This document shows, piece by piece, positions 18,004 through 25,685 of a DNA stretch of 64,000 nucleotides. Made by a program: the position numbers and the translations under genes. The notes under the pieces were generated by a model. The model worked only from the letters and a program-made list of their open reading frames with translations. It made no database searches and was not told the DNA's origin. The stretch is from positions 4,033 to 68,032 of the forward strand of contig JBAQLV010000027.1 of NCBI GenBank assembly GCA_049302185.1. Reading direction: 5' to 3'. Numbering within the stretch: the first letter of the stretch is position 1; every line of letters starts with the position of its first letter. The DNA comes from UBA1546 sp049302185. Its GTDB lineage: Bacteria; Nitrospirota; Thermodesulfovibrionia; Thermodesulfovibrionales; UBA1546.

Positions 18004-19050
18004 TTAATCTTTCATTCTCTGGAGATAAGTCTCTACATTGCCGATATGTTTGCCGTTCGGGAATTCGCTTTTATACTGAAGCAGCCTTTCCTTTGCCCTT
18101 TTCGTAAATCCCATTTCATCAAGAAGTATCCCTGTAAGATAGAGCGCTGTCTCACGCTGCGGGCTTATCGGGTATTCCTCAAGGATAAGCAGATATTCTG
18201 CAAGCGCAGCTTCCTGATTTCTCAGAAATCTCGAATAAACAGCTCCCCTCTCAAGCCTTGCATCGCCTCTGATTTCGAGTTTGTCAGTCAGGTCAAGCGC
18301 TATCTGAAAAATATAAAGCGCCTCCTCATACTTTCCGGCATCAGCCAGATAATGAGCATAATTTATATTCCATCTTGCGATTATATGAGGAAGATTCCCT
18401 GATATTTCCCACTCTTTCGGAGGCTTTGCAGCGGTAATCTCTTCAAAATCTTTCTTCGCCGTGTATAATGGTGTGTCCTGTTCAATCTTAACAGGCTCAG
18501 TCGGATTGATTCCCCTTGTGTTCTGAACCATAGTGTCTGAAGAAAGCGGCTTGGATAATTCCGTATTGCCCGAAATCTCAGCGGTTCCTTCATTTCCGAA
18601 AAGGACATTTGCATAACCCTGTGTCATCATCATAAATTCAGTCCCTTTAATCCCGGCAACTGCTGTGGGGCTTTTCACCTTGAAATTTGTCTGCTGTCCT
18701 GCAAGCCTTGTAACAGTAGCCCTGAGCTTGCCCTGATTTAATTTAAAAACGCCTTCTTTTTTATCAGTTGAAACCACAAATTTGTCTATCTCAAGTTCTG
18801 TGTTATTGGCGAGGGTAAAAGCGCTGCCATCGGACAGAGACAGTTTTGCCCATCCATCCTTGCCCGTCTTTATCCAGCATCCTGCTTCAAAATCCATGCC
18901 TTCCTTGGCTTTTTTATAAGGCACGTTTGCTTTGTCTCTCCAAGATACCTCACCGCTGAGCTTTGCAATTTTCCCGGCAGCAGCATACACAGTGGAAACG
19001 AACATAAAGAAACACACATTGACCAGAATAATTAAAAATATCTTTTTCAT
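18004..19050 (-). CDS. secreted FecR-domain protein with TPR repeats
   Basis: 348 residues with signal peptide (MKKIFLIILVNVCFFMFVSTVYA), a FecR-type domain (about 25-160; includes SPTAVAGIKGTEFMM) and a C-terminal helical TPR region (about 215-345). The FecR fold is a periplasmic sensor/scaffold. It precedes the CHASE2 cyclase by 47 bases on the same strand and probably presents the stimulus to it. GGAGG upstream of ATG. Confidence 0.85.
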   Translation of the reverse strand: MKKIFLIILVNVCFFMFVSTVYAAAGKIAKLSGEVSWRDKANVPYKKAKEGMDFEAGCWIKTGKDGWAKLSLSDGSAFTLANNTELEIDKFVVSTDKKEGVFKLNQGKLRATVTRLAGQQTNFKVKSPTAVAGIKGTEFMMMTQGYANVLFGNEGTAEISGNTELSKPLSSDTMVQNTRGINPTEPVKIEQDTPLYTAKKDFEEITAAKPPKEWEISGNLPHIIARWNINYAHYLADAGKYEEALYIFQIALDLTDKLEIRGDARLERGAVYSRFLRNQEAALAEYLLILEEYPISPQRETALYLTGILLDEMGFTKRAKERLLQYKSEFPNGKHIGNVETYLQRMKD

Positions 19051-19083
19051 AACCGCCTCCCCAAAAAGGTTTTATGTTTTTCC

Positions 19084-20145
19084 TTAACTATTAACTACGG
19101 AAAGAAGGTTCAGTTCTTCATAGATTTCTTCGGGTGTCATTATTGAGCCGCCTGTTCTTCCGTAAAAAAGAACTTCCGATTTACCGTTAACAGCAAGCCT
19201 TACATCCTCAACCATCTGGCCTGCATTAAGTTCAATCGTGATAAACCTCCTCTTAGGATTTGCAAGAGATGCAAGTTCCTTTTCAGGGAAAGGAAAAAGA
19301 GTAATGGGGCGGAAAAATCCTAATTTAGAGCCTTCACGCTGTAATTTTTTGACAGCAGAAATCGCTATCCGCGCTGCAGTTCCGAATGCAACAACTATTG
19401 TCTTGGCATCTTCCACGCCAATCGCCTCAAATCTAATCTCATCCTCTTTCATCTTCCTGTATTTTTCCTGAAGAACACTGTTTCTAACTTCAAGTTCGCC
19501 CTCGCCCATATAGAGAGATTTGATCACATTCGGGCCTCTCCCGCCGCACCCTCTCAGCGCCCATGTCTTCTCCTGAAGGCCGGGCTTTATATAAGGCGTC
19601 TGATAAAAAGGCTCCATCATCTGCCCCAGTATCCCATCGCCGAGAATCATTACAGGATTCCGGTATTCATCCGCCTTATCAAAGGCAAGCATGGTCAAAT
19701 CCCAGAGTTCCTGAAGATTATATGGGGCATATACAAGAAGTTTATAATCGCCGTGCCCGCCGCCTTTTACTGTCTGAAAATAATCCGCCTGGCTGCCCGA
19801 TATGTTTCCAAGTCCGGGCCCTCCCCTCTGCATATTCACGAGTACAGCAGGAAGCTCTGCTCCGCACAGATAGGAAACAGTCTCCTGCATCAGGCTTATG
19901 CCGGGGCTGCTTGACGATGTCATAGCCCTTGCGCCTGCAGCAGAGGCGCCATACACCATATTAATTGCGGCAAGTTCGCTTTCAGCCTGAATAAATACTC
20001 CGCCCTCATCTTCCATGCGCCAGGACATATATTCAGGAATTTCATTTTGCGGGGTTATCGGATAACCTGCATAAAAACGGCAGCCTGCCTGAATCGCCGC
20101 CTCTGCGATAACCTCATTGCCCTTCATGAAAATCTTTTTAGCCAT
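19084..20145 (-). CDS. vorB: 2-oxoacid:ferredoxin oxidoreductase, VorB-type subunit
   Basis: 353 residues; the core subunit of ketoisovalerate-type ferredoxin oxidoreductases (GYPITPQNEIPEYMS, then ..SSSSPGISLMQE.., NMQRGGPGLG). The holoenzyme oxidises branched-chain 2-oxoacids to acyl-CoA with reduction of ferredoxin and needs a TPP-binding subunit and an Fe-S subunit. Neither is adjacent: downstream is the FecR gene, upstream divergent glyQ. The start is most likely ATG-GCT at 20143-20145 (MAKKIFMKGNEVIAEA); an ATG three codons earlier is possible. No ribosome site is present, see the adjacent promoter. Confidence 0.9.
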   Translation of the reverse strand: MAKKIFMKGNEVIAEAAIQAGCRFYAGYPITPQNEIPEYMSWRMEDEGGVFIQAESELAAINMVYGASAAGARAMTSSSSPGISLMQETVSYLCGAELPAVLVNMQRGGPGLGNISGSQADYFQTVKGGGHGDYKLLVYAPYNLQELWDLTMLAFDKADEYRNPVMILGDGILGQMMEPFYQTPYIKPGLQEKTWALRGCGGRGPNVIKSLYMGEGELEVRNSVLQEKYRKMKEDEIRFEAIGVEDAKTIVVAFGTAARIAISAVKKLQREGSKLGFFRPITLFPFPEKELASLANPKRRFITIELNAGQMVEDVRLAVNGKSEVLFYGRTGGSIMTPEEIYEELNLLSVVNS

Positions 20146-20152
20146 CGGAAAC

Positions 20153-20158
20153 ATTATA
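20153..20158 (-). promoter_or_regulatory. -10 element suggesting a leaderless vorB mRNA
   Basis: A perfect TATAAT on the minus strand ends seven bases before the ATG-GCT start of vorB. If it is used, transcription begins at or next to the start codon, which would explain the missing ribosome site. The -35 region is poor, so confidence is modest. Confidence 0.4.
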
Positions 20159-20220
20159 TCACATTTGACAAAACTCTTACCCTTACATTATGATTTTTTC
20201 ACAATACCGAGGAGACATTA

Positions 20221-21096
20221 ATGTATTTTCAGGAACTGATTTTAAAGCTTCACGAATTCTGGTCAAAGCAGGGCTGCGTCCTGCTCCAGCCTTATGACAT
20301 TGAGGTCGGCGCAGGGACATTCCATCCTGCAACCTTCTTCAAAGTCCTCGGGCCCGAGCCGTGGAAAACAGCTTATGTCGAACCTTCAAGAAGGCCTACA
20401 GACGGCAGATACGGCGAGAACCCGAACAGGCTTCAGCATTATTATCAGTATCAGGTGATCCTTAAGCCCTCGCCAAATGAAAGTCAGGAGATTTATCTTG
20501 AAAGCCTCACATATCTCGGCATAGAACCTCAAAAACATGACATACGGTTTGTGGAAGATGACTGGGAATCACCGACGCTCGGCGCATGGGGGCTTGGATG
20601 GGAGGTCTGGCTTGACGGAATGGAGATAACACAGTTCACATATTTTCAGCAGGTAGGAAGCATTGATCTGAAGCCTGTGTCGCTTGAGATAACATACGGA
20701 CTTGAAAGAATTGCCATGTACCTCCAGAATGTAGACAATGTATTCAACCTTGAGTGGTCCAAGGGCATAAAATACGGCGACATTCACCATATCGGCGAGG
20801 TGGAATTTTCAAAATATAACTTTGATTACGCAGACACAGAACTTCTCATAAAACAATTTGAAGCTTATGAAAAAGAATCCATAAGACTGCATGAACTCGG
20901 ACTCGTTCTTCCGTCATATGAGTTCTGTCTTAAGTGTTCTCACACATTCAATCTTCTTGATGCAAGGGGAGCTATCTCTGTAACAGAGAGAACAGGCTAC
21001 ATTGCGCGTGTGAGAAACCTTGCGAGACTGTGCGCACATGCGTATATGAAACAAAGAGAAGAGATGGGATTCCCGCTGCTGAAGACTTCAATTTGA
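20221..21096 (+). CDS. glyQ: glycyl-tRNA synthetase alpha subunit
   Basis: 291 residues, full length for the alpha chain of the bacterial alpha2beta2 GlyRS (MYFQELILKLHEFWSKQGC, then LLQPYDIEVGAGTFHPATF, GRYGENPNRLQHYYQYQV). It carries the catalytic class II core that activates glycine. GAGG lies upstream of the ATG. Its partner glyS, normally the next gene, is 6.9 kb downstream beyond an accessory insertion. Divergent from vorB. Confidence 0.97.
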   Translation: MYFQELILKLHEFWSKQGCVLLQPYDIEVGAGTFHPATFFKVLGPEPWKTAYVEPSRRPTDGRYGENPNRLQHYYQYQVILKPSPNESQEIYLESLTYLGIEPQKHDIRFVEDDWESPTLGAWGLGWEVWLDGMEITQFTYFQQVGSIDLKPVSLEITYGLERIAMYLQNVDNVFNLEWSKGIKYGDIHHIGEVEFSKYNFDYADTELLIKQFEAYEKESIRLHELGLVLPSYEFCLKCSHTFNLLDARGAISVTERTGYIARVRNLARLCAHAYMKQREEMGFPLLKTSI

Positions 21097-21121
21097 GACC
21101 CCTGAAAAAGTCTTTTGGGGG

Positions 21122-21156
21122 TGTCATTGCGAGCCGAAGGCGAAGCAATCTCGCAG
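21122..21156. repeat. REP-like dispersed palindrome after glyQ
   Basis: GTCATTGCGAG ... GAAGCAATCTCGC forms an imperfect hairpin (ATTGCGAG versus CTCGC/GCAAT). Elements beginning with GTCATTGCGAG are common intergenic REP-type repeats in bacteria; this one sits at the left edge of the insertion between glyQ and glyS. Confidence 0.6.
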
Positions 21157-21191
21157 TTTGCTGATATATTAATGGGTTATGTCAATTTTAT

Positions 21192-21220
21192 TTTACAAAA
21201 AAGCCTATTTCTGCTACACT
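21192..21220 (+). promoter_or_regulatory. promoter upstream of first cassette
   Basis: TTTACA (21192-21197), 17-base spacer, TACACT (21215-21220). It lies outside the proposed cassette boundary at 21243/21244 and points into it, the position of a Pc-type integron promoter. The first gene starts at 21299. Confidence 0.5.
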
Positions 21221-21298
21221 TGTTTTGTCGCTTAATAACATTGTTGTGTGTAATAAAAAAATAGATAACGGCATAGACAAATGTTATAGGAGGGATCA

Positions 21299-22327
21299 AT
21301 GAAAAAAGCAAAAGAAAAAAAGAGCATTAAAGTTCCACCATATCCAAGGCATTCTCTTGAGAAAGCACTTCGTATTCCGAAGGGAATATTGGAGCAGAAC
21401 GCAGGGAAAGAATGCACAGATCAAGAATCGGCCAATTATGTTGGGGTAAAGTATAACCGTGGTCCTTACTATCTTGAAATTAATTCTGCTATAAAGTTTG
21501 GCTTGCTTGAACGTCCAGAAGCGGGGAAGATTAAACTCACAGAAATAGCACGAAAAATATTAAAACCTCAAGAAAAAAACGATCAGCTTTCAGGCCTAAG
21601 AGAAGCAATATTAAGGGCTCCAGTTATTTCGGAAATTGTCTCTCATTACAGAGGTGAAAATCTACCGGATTCTGTCTTTTTTGATAATGCACTCACCGAT
21701 AAGTTTAAAATCCCTGCCGAAAAGTTAAGCGAGTTTAAGGCAATATTCTTTGAAAGCTTGAAAACGGCAGCCTTAATTTCCGATCACGATGGCAAGCTTA
21801 GAGTTGCTGATATTTCTGCTGAGGCTTCGGCACATGAAAAAGCCAGCGAGTCATTTAAGAAACTTGAAAAGACTACAAAGGTTAAGACTGGTGACACATG
21901 TTTTGTTATGATGCCATTTGCCGACCCTTTAGGTTCATACTATGAAAAAGTTTATAAACCAGCCATAGAAAAAGCTGGCTTGACACCTATTCGGGCTGAT
22001 AACGAGCTTTTTGGAACAGGCAAAATAATTGACCAAATCTGGACTGGCATTAACTCAGCAAAAGTATTGATTGCAGAACTGACAGATAGGAACCCTAATG
22101 TTTTTTATGAATTAGGTTTAGCTCATGCATTGCAAAAACCTGTTGTATTGATTTCATCAAACGAAAAAGATGTTCCTTTTGACCTTCACCATATAAGGGT
22201 AATCTATTACGATGTTACAGATCCTTTTTGGGGAAATAAGCTGATAGAAAAAGTTGCAGAGAATATCCTTTCAGCCATTAAGAACCCGGAAGAGGCAATA
22301 TTTAAACGGCATTCAGCAGGACTATAA
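21299..22327 (+). CDS. protein with winged-helix-like N-terminus and nucleotide-hydrolase (NDT/TIR-like) C-terminus
   Basis: 342 residues. Residues 1-175 are helical and resemble a helix-turn-helix-type module. Residues 199-325 form a Rossmann-like domain typical of nucleoside-deoxyribosyltransferase/TIR-like proteins: TCFVMMPFADPLG, then AELTDRNPNVFYELGLAHAL (259-278), with a candidate catalytic glutamate in FYELG. Members of this fold cleave nucleotides or NAD and appear as defence effectors; enzymatic activity here is inferred. GGAGGG precedes the ATG. AT-rich relative to the flanking synthetase genes. It is co-oriented with the DUF4365 gene 90 bases downstream. Confidence 0.7.
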   Translation: MKKAKEKKSIKVPPYPRHSLEKALRIPKGILEQNAGKECTDQESANYVGVKYNRGPYYLEINSAIKFGLLERPEAGKIKLTEIARKILKPQEKNDQLSGLREAILRAPVISEIVSHYRGENLPDSVFFDNALTDKFKIPAEKLSEFKAIFFESLKTAALISDHDGKLRVADISAEASAHEKASESFKKLEKTTKVKTGDTCFVMMPFADPLGSYYEKVYKPAIEKAGLTPIRADNELFGTGKIIDQIWTGINSAKVLIAELTDRNPNVFYELGLAHALQKPVVLISSNEKDVPFDLHHIRVIYYDVTDPFWGNKLIEKVAENILSAIKNPEEAIFKRHSAGL

Positions 22328-22417
22328 TGCGGCAGTTAAGGCGACCGGAAATAAGCGCGATTTGTTCTTATCCACGGCGGTTGCCCCGACGAGTTATTTT
22401 TATCGTTGTGATTTGAA

Positions 22418-23374
22418 ATGAACACTCCACCAAAACCAGATAGGCAAGGCGTCAGCAAACTTGAATTCTTTTTTTCTTCCGTGGGATGGCTGTTCAGAGA
22501 GCAATATTTGCATGACTATGGGATAGACGCTCAAGTTGAAATAGTCAAAGATAATAAACCTACAGGAGATTTAATAGCCATTCAAGTCAAATCGGGGGCA
22601 AGTTATTTCTCTGAGCGCACAGCGACGGAAATTATTTATCGTGCTGATAACAGGCATATAGAATATTGGATGAGGCACTGCCTACCTGTTATTGTTGTCT
22701 TGTATAATCCAGAAGAAGATATTTTATACTGGGAAAACGTTTCAGAAAAAACAATTACCGTTACAGGCAAAGGCTGGAAAGTTAGTATCCCAAAAAATAA
22801 ACACCTCACCCCCGAGAGCCTAACCGAGGTTTGCATGTTGACCCAACCTCCCCCGTATATCCAGAAGCTTAATAAATTACGGCTCGACAAAACTTGGATT
22901 GACTTGATCGCCGCGGGTGAGGTCATATATATAGAATTTGAAGATTGGATCAATAAGTCTCTGCCAAGGTTTGCTATCAGAATTGGATGCGATACAAGGA
23001 ATGATATTGAGGAACAATCCTGGCCAACACTTTATGGCATAGGCCTTTCAATAGAGGCAGCTATCAGATATGTCTTGCCTTGGGCAGAAATTGAAGTCGA
23101 CGAAGACGCCTACCGCGATTCAATGGAAACAGTATGGCAAGATGAATGCTATATGGGGCGTGATTCAGATGATGATAGCGTATTTTATTCGACACCATTT
23201 GAAAAATGGTACCAACCTCCAAAAGGTATCGTACCAGTCTCTGAAGACGGAGAAGTTGAAAAATATAGATTAATATTATCCTTAAATGCACTAGGGAATG
23301 CATTTCTTATAATGGACGACTTTTTAGTAGAAGAAGACTACCTTCAAGGGAGAACTTTTACATTAGAATTATAA
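22418..23374 (+). CDS. DUF4365-domain protein (PD-(D/E)xK-like nuclease fold)
   Basis: 318 residues. The first ~150 residues match DUF4365: D37 (YGIDAQVEIV) and QVKSG (56-60) form a D...QxK arrangement as in PD-(D/E)xK nucleases. The C-terminal half (about 165-318) is acidic and unassigned. DUF4365 proteins recur in defence islands, sometimes fused to other effectors. No strong ribosome site is visible before the ATG. Placed inside proposed cassette A after the NDT/TIR-like gene. Whether it cuts DNA is unknown. Confidence 0.7.
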   Translation: MNTPPKPDRQGVSKLEFFFSSVGWLFREQYLHDYGIDAQVEIVKDNKPTGDLIAIQVKSGASYFSERTATEIIYRADNRHIEYWMRHCLPVIVVLYNPEEDILYWENVSEKTITVTGKGWKVSIPKNKHLTPESLTEVCMLTQPPPYIQKLNKLRLDKTWIDLIAAGEVIYIEFEDWINKSLPRFAIRIGCDTRNDIEEQSWPTLYGIGLSIEAAIRYVLPWAEIEVDEDAYRDSMETVWQDECYMGRDSDDDSVFYSTPFEKWYQPPKGIVPVSEDGEVEKYRLILSLNALGNAFLIMDDFLVEEDYLQGRTFTLEL

Positions 23375-23390
23375 AGATCATGAAAAGATC

Positions 23391-23483
23391 ACACAACAAA
23401 AACATCCAGCCGACAGGGTTTCAGCCTGGTTTGATTTTCATTCAAGCCTACTTGCCCCCTGCGGCTGATGCATCTCGTTACAC
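23391..23483. other. attC-like recombination site of cassette A
   Basis: A 93-base element from ACACAAC (23391) to GTTACAC (23477-23483). Internal arms pair as CATC-c-AGCCG-a-CAGGG (23403-23417) with CCCTG-CGGCT-GATG (23457-23470), that is, a 14-bp stem broken only by two single unpaired bases, the extrahelical-base pattern of integron attC hairpins. It lies just after the stop of the DUF4365 gene. Confidence 0.6.
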
Positions 23484-23540
23484 ATAATAAAAATAATGAT
23501 ATGAAACAATGAAAAGTGCTATAATTTGGCGAGATTAAAA

Positions 23541-24977
23541 ATGCAAACCATAACACAGTCATCTTTTTATCCGATTTCGTTAGATGAGATAAAGGCAAAA
23601 GTCACCAAAAAAAATGGCAGACGCAATGGCTTATCTAATGGCAAGCTACAACAAATTGCTTTATTTAATAATCAGCCGTTAGATAATGTCAAAGAAATAA
23701 TAAATGAATTCGGAGAAAAGATTATTCGGGTTGATGGAGAAATTCCAGTAGATTTACCAGTTAAAGACGGAAATAGGTTTTTATTTATTAGTTATGACCA
23801 AAGCACTTTAACTCACGGATTACATAAGTACCCTGCCAAATTTTTCCCTGAATTACCTCGTTGGCTGATTAAACGATATTCCAAAGAAGGCGATACAATT
23901 CTTGACCCATTCTCTGGTAGCGGCACAACAAATATTGAAGCACTTCTTACAAGGAAACATTCTATTGGCATTGATGTTGACCCATTCTCACGCTATCTCT
24001 CGAAGGTAAAGATAACACCTTTAGTTGAAAAGGAATTGCAGTCTGTTCAAAAATATCTTTTGAGATTCATTTTGAACTATAAGCCTTCAAAAGTTTCTGT
24101 AAAAGACATACCTGTCTTTCCTTATAGAGACAATTGGTTTAATAAAGAAATTATTCTTGAATTGGCGTATCTAAAGAAAATCATAGAGGTTCTTGATACA
24201 TCCGAAAACATAAAAGATTTTTTCAGGATTTGTTTATCGTCCATAATTCGTGGTGTGTCTAATGCTGATGACAATTGTACAAGGACTGTAATACGGAAAA
24301 AATTAAATAAAAAGGTTTACCCTGCTGACGCCCTGAAAAAGTTTGCTGAAGTTATACTGATTAATGTTCCAAAGATGATAGAGTTTTCTCAAAAGTGCCC
24401 AATGGATATAAGGGTTAATTTTCCTGATACGATGGATGCAAGGAATATTAACTATAAAGATTTTTTTGATTTAGCAGTAACCTCCCCACCATATGCTAAT
24501 GCAGTAGATTATCCACGAACTCATCAACTTGAAAGCTACTGGCTGGGATTAACCAGTGGTTCTTTAACTCCTTTGAAGAAAAAGCATGTAGGAACAGAGA
24601 GCGTTTCATCAAACGAATATAAGAAATTACATAAGATTGGAGTTAAGGAAGCTGATATGACACTATCAAGAATTTTTAAAAAGGATACTAGACGGGCGTA
24701 TATCGCTTTTAAATATTTGGATGATATGAGATTGAATTTATCAGAAGTCCATAAGGCTTTGAAAAAAGATGGAAGATATGTGGTTGTTGTCGGTAATAAC
24801 AAAATCCGCGGCGAATTATTTGAAAATTGGAAATACATAATGGAGTTAGCAAAGAATATCGGTTTTAGAATTGAAAATTATTTTGCCTCCGAAATTATCA
24901 AGCATTTTATAAAAGTCCCGAGAGAGGAACGTATAAATACCGACTGGATTATCGTTTTACAAAAAATAAACTTATGA
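23541..24977 (+). CDS. DNA amino-methyltransferase (N4-cytosine/N6-adenine type)
   Basis: 478 residues. AdoMet-binding motif I is DPFSGSGTTN (122-131), preceded by the conserved KYPAKFFPELPRW; catalytic motif IV is TSPPYANAVDY (315-325). TSPPY is most frequent in N4-cytosine enzymes, but base specificity is not decided. A region of ~180 residues between the motifs may hold target recognition. I use the ATG at 23541; a TTG 15 bases upstream is possible. The stop overlaps the ATG of the next gene by four bases (ATGA), which argues for a matched restriction partner. AT-rich. Confidence 0.85.
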   Translation: MQTITQSSFYPISLDEIKAKVTKKNGRRNGLSNGKLQQIALFNNQPLDNVKEIINEFGEKIIRVDGEIPVDLPVKDGNRFLFISYDQSTLTHGLHKYPAKFFPELPRWLIKRYSKEGDTILDPFSGSGTTNIEALLTRKHSIGIDVDPFSRYLSKVKITPLVEKELQSVQKYLLRFILNYKPSKVSVKDIPVFPYRDNWFNKEIILELAYLKKIIEVLDTSENIKDFFRICLSSIIRGVSNADDNCTRTVIRKKLNKKVYPADALKKFAEVILINVPKMIEFSQKCPMDIRVNFPDTMDARNINYKDFFDLAVTSPPYANAVDYPRTHQLESYWLGLTSGSLTPLKKKHVGTESVSSNEYKKLHKIGVKEADMTLSRIFKKDTRRAYIAFKYLDDMRLNLSEVHKALKKDGRYVVVVGNNKIRGELFENWKYIMELAKNIGFRIENYFASEIIKHFIKVPREERINTDWIIVLQKINL

Positions 24978-25468
24978 CAAATACCGAAGATAAAGGAAGA
25001 CAAGCGTCTGTAGAAGGTTTTGCTAATGAGCATATCGTAGCTGGTCTTTTAATGAAAAAATATCAGAATGTTTCTCTTGTAGATTTACCTCTATCACCTT
25101 ACGACATTATAATTGTTCGGAAACTTGAAACTGGCGGTGAAGATATTATCAGGGCACAAGTTAAAACGGCAAGAACAAGCGTAAGTTTTACTGGCGGTAC
25201 AAGAGGCGGCGTTGACAGAGAATATAAGTCTGATGTTAAAACTTACACTCAATCTCCAGAAACTTCTGATGTCATCATTGGCTTAAAACCATTGGAGAAT
25301 GGGGCTTTTGATATGTATTTCATTCCGACTATCCTTATTGCCATTTGGGGAACAAAAAGCAAGGGACTTGGGATTATTGAACCATTAAAAAATAATTACT
25401 TTATTCTTGAAAACTGTAAGAATAAAGACTTGATACTTAATAAGTGCAAAGAATATAGAATTATTTAA
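24974..25468 (+). CDS. candidate restriction endonuclease partner (PD-(D/E)xK-like)
   Basis: 164 residues, translationally coupled to the methyltransferase (4-base overlap). An N-terminal helix with E19, then D44 (LSPYDIIIVRK) and QVK at 62-64 separated by two strands, make a D...QxK nuclease-like core, as in several restriction-enzyme and DUF4365-like families. I cannot place it in a named family. The role as the cutting partner of the methyltransferase is inferred from operon structure and this motif; a specificity or regulatory subunit is the alternative. Confidence 0.6.
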   Translation: MTNTEDKGRQASVEGFANEHIVAGLLMKKYQNVSLVDLPLSPYDIIIVRKLETGGEDIIRAQVKTARTSVSFTGGTRGGVDREYKSDVKTYTQSPETSDVIIGLKPLENGAFDMYFIPTILIAIWGTKSKGLGIIEPLKNNYFILENCKNKDLILNKCKEYRII

Positions 25469-25542
25469 TTTCAGGACTTCTTGCCATCTCCTTTGATTTA
25501 TTCTGTGACCAATTATCTGTGGTGATAATGAAAGTATTTAAT

Positions 25543-25599
25543 GTGTAACAAATCATTAGAGCGGATGCAAAATAGCACCGCTCAATTCAGCCGTTAGAC
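25543..25599. other. attC-like recombination site of cassette B
   Basis: A 57-base element: outer boxes GTGTAAC (25543) and GTTAGAC (25593), inner stem ATT-a-GAGCGG-a-TGC (25555-25568) pairing with GCA-CCGCTC-AAT, loop AAAATA. Two single-base bulges on one arm and the GTTRRRY core match the architecture of integron attC sites. It follows the nuclease-like gene by 74 bases. Confidence 0.7.
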
Positions 25600-25685
25600 T
25601 ATGAATGAGACCGCGCGGGACCCTTCTCCAATTTCCCTCTCACCTCTTCTCGGACAAGAAAGTCCTGCAATCCCTGTTGTACGCA

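Larger units (their letters stand above)
21244..23477 (+). mobile_element. proposed integron gene cassette A (NDT/TIR-like gene + DUF4365 gene)
   Basis: The left boundary is G|TTGTGT at 21243-21249. The right end carries an attC-like hairpin whose outer box ACACAAC (23391-23397) is the exact complement of the left boundary heptamer, as expected because both ends come from one recombination site in the circular cassette. Two plus-strand genes and the 3'-terminal attC fit cassette organisation. No integrase gene is in the window. At 2.2 kb the cassette is long, and a second, degenerate attC between the two genes cannot be excluded. Confidence 0.5.
23478..25593 (+). mobile_element. proposed integron gene cassette B (methyltransferase + nuclease-like gene)
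   Basis: The left boundary is G|TTACAC at 23477-23483; the cassette's own attC outer box is GTGTAAC (25543-25549), its exact complement. The right boundary is G|TTAGAC at 25593-25599, a perfect GTTRRRY core. It contains two overlapping plus-strand genes and its own -10-like TATAAT at 23518. The two independent box matches (A and B) are the main support for the cassette reading. Confidence 0.55.

Noticed and set aside
22328..22417. Possible additional attC site between the NDT/TIR-like and DUF4365 genes (GGCGACCG / CGGTTGCC arms, GTTGTGA end).
   Set aside because: The arms are shorter, no outer box pairs with a cassette boundary, and the 5' boundary of cassette A already matches the attC after the DUF4365 gene exactly.
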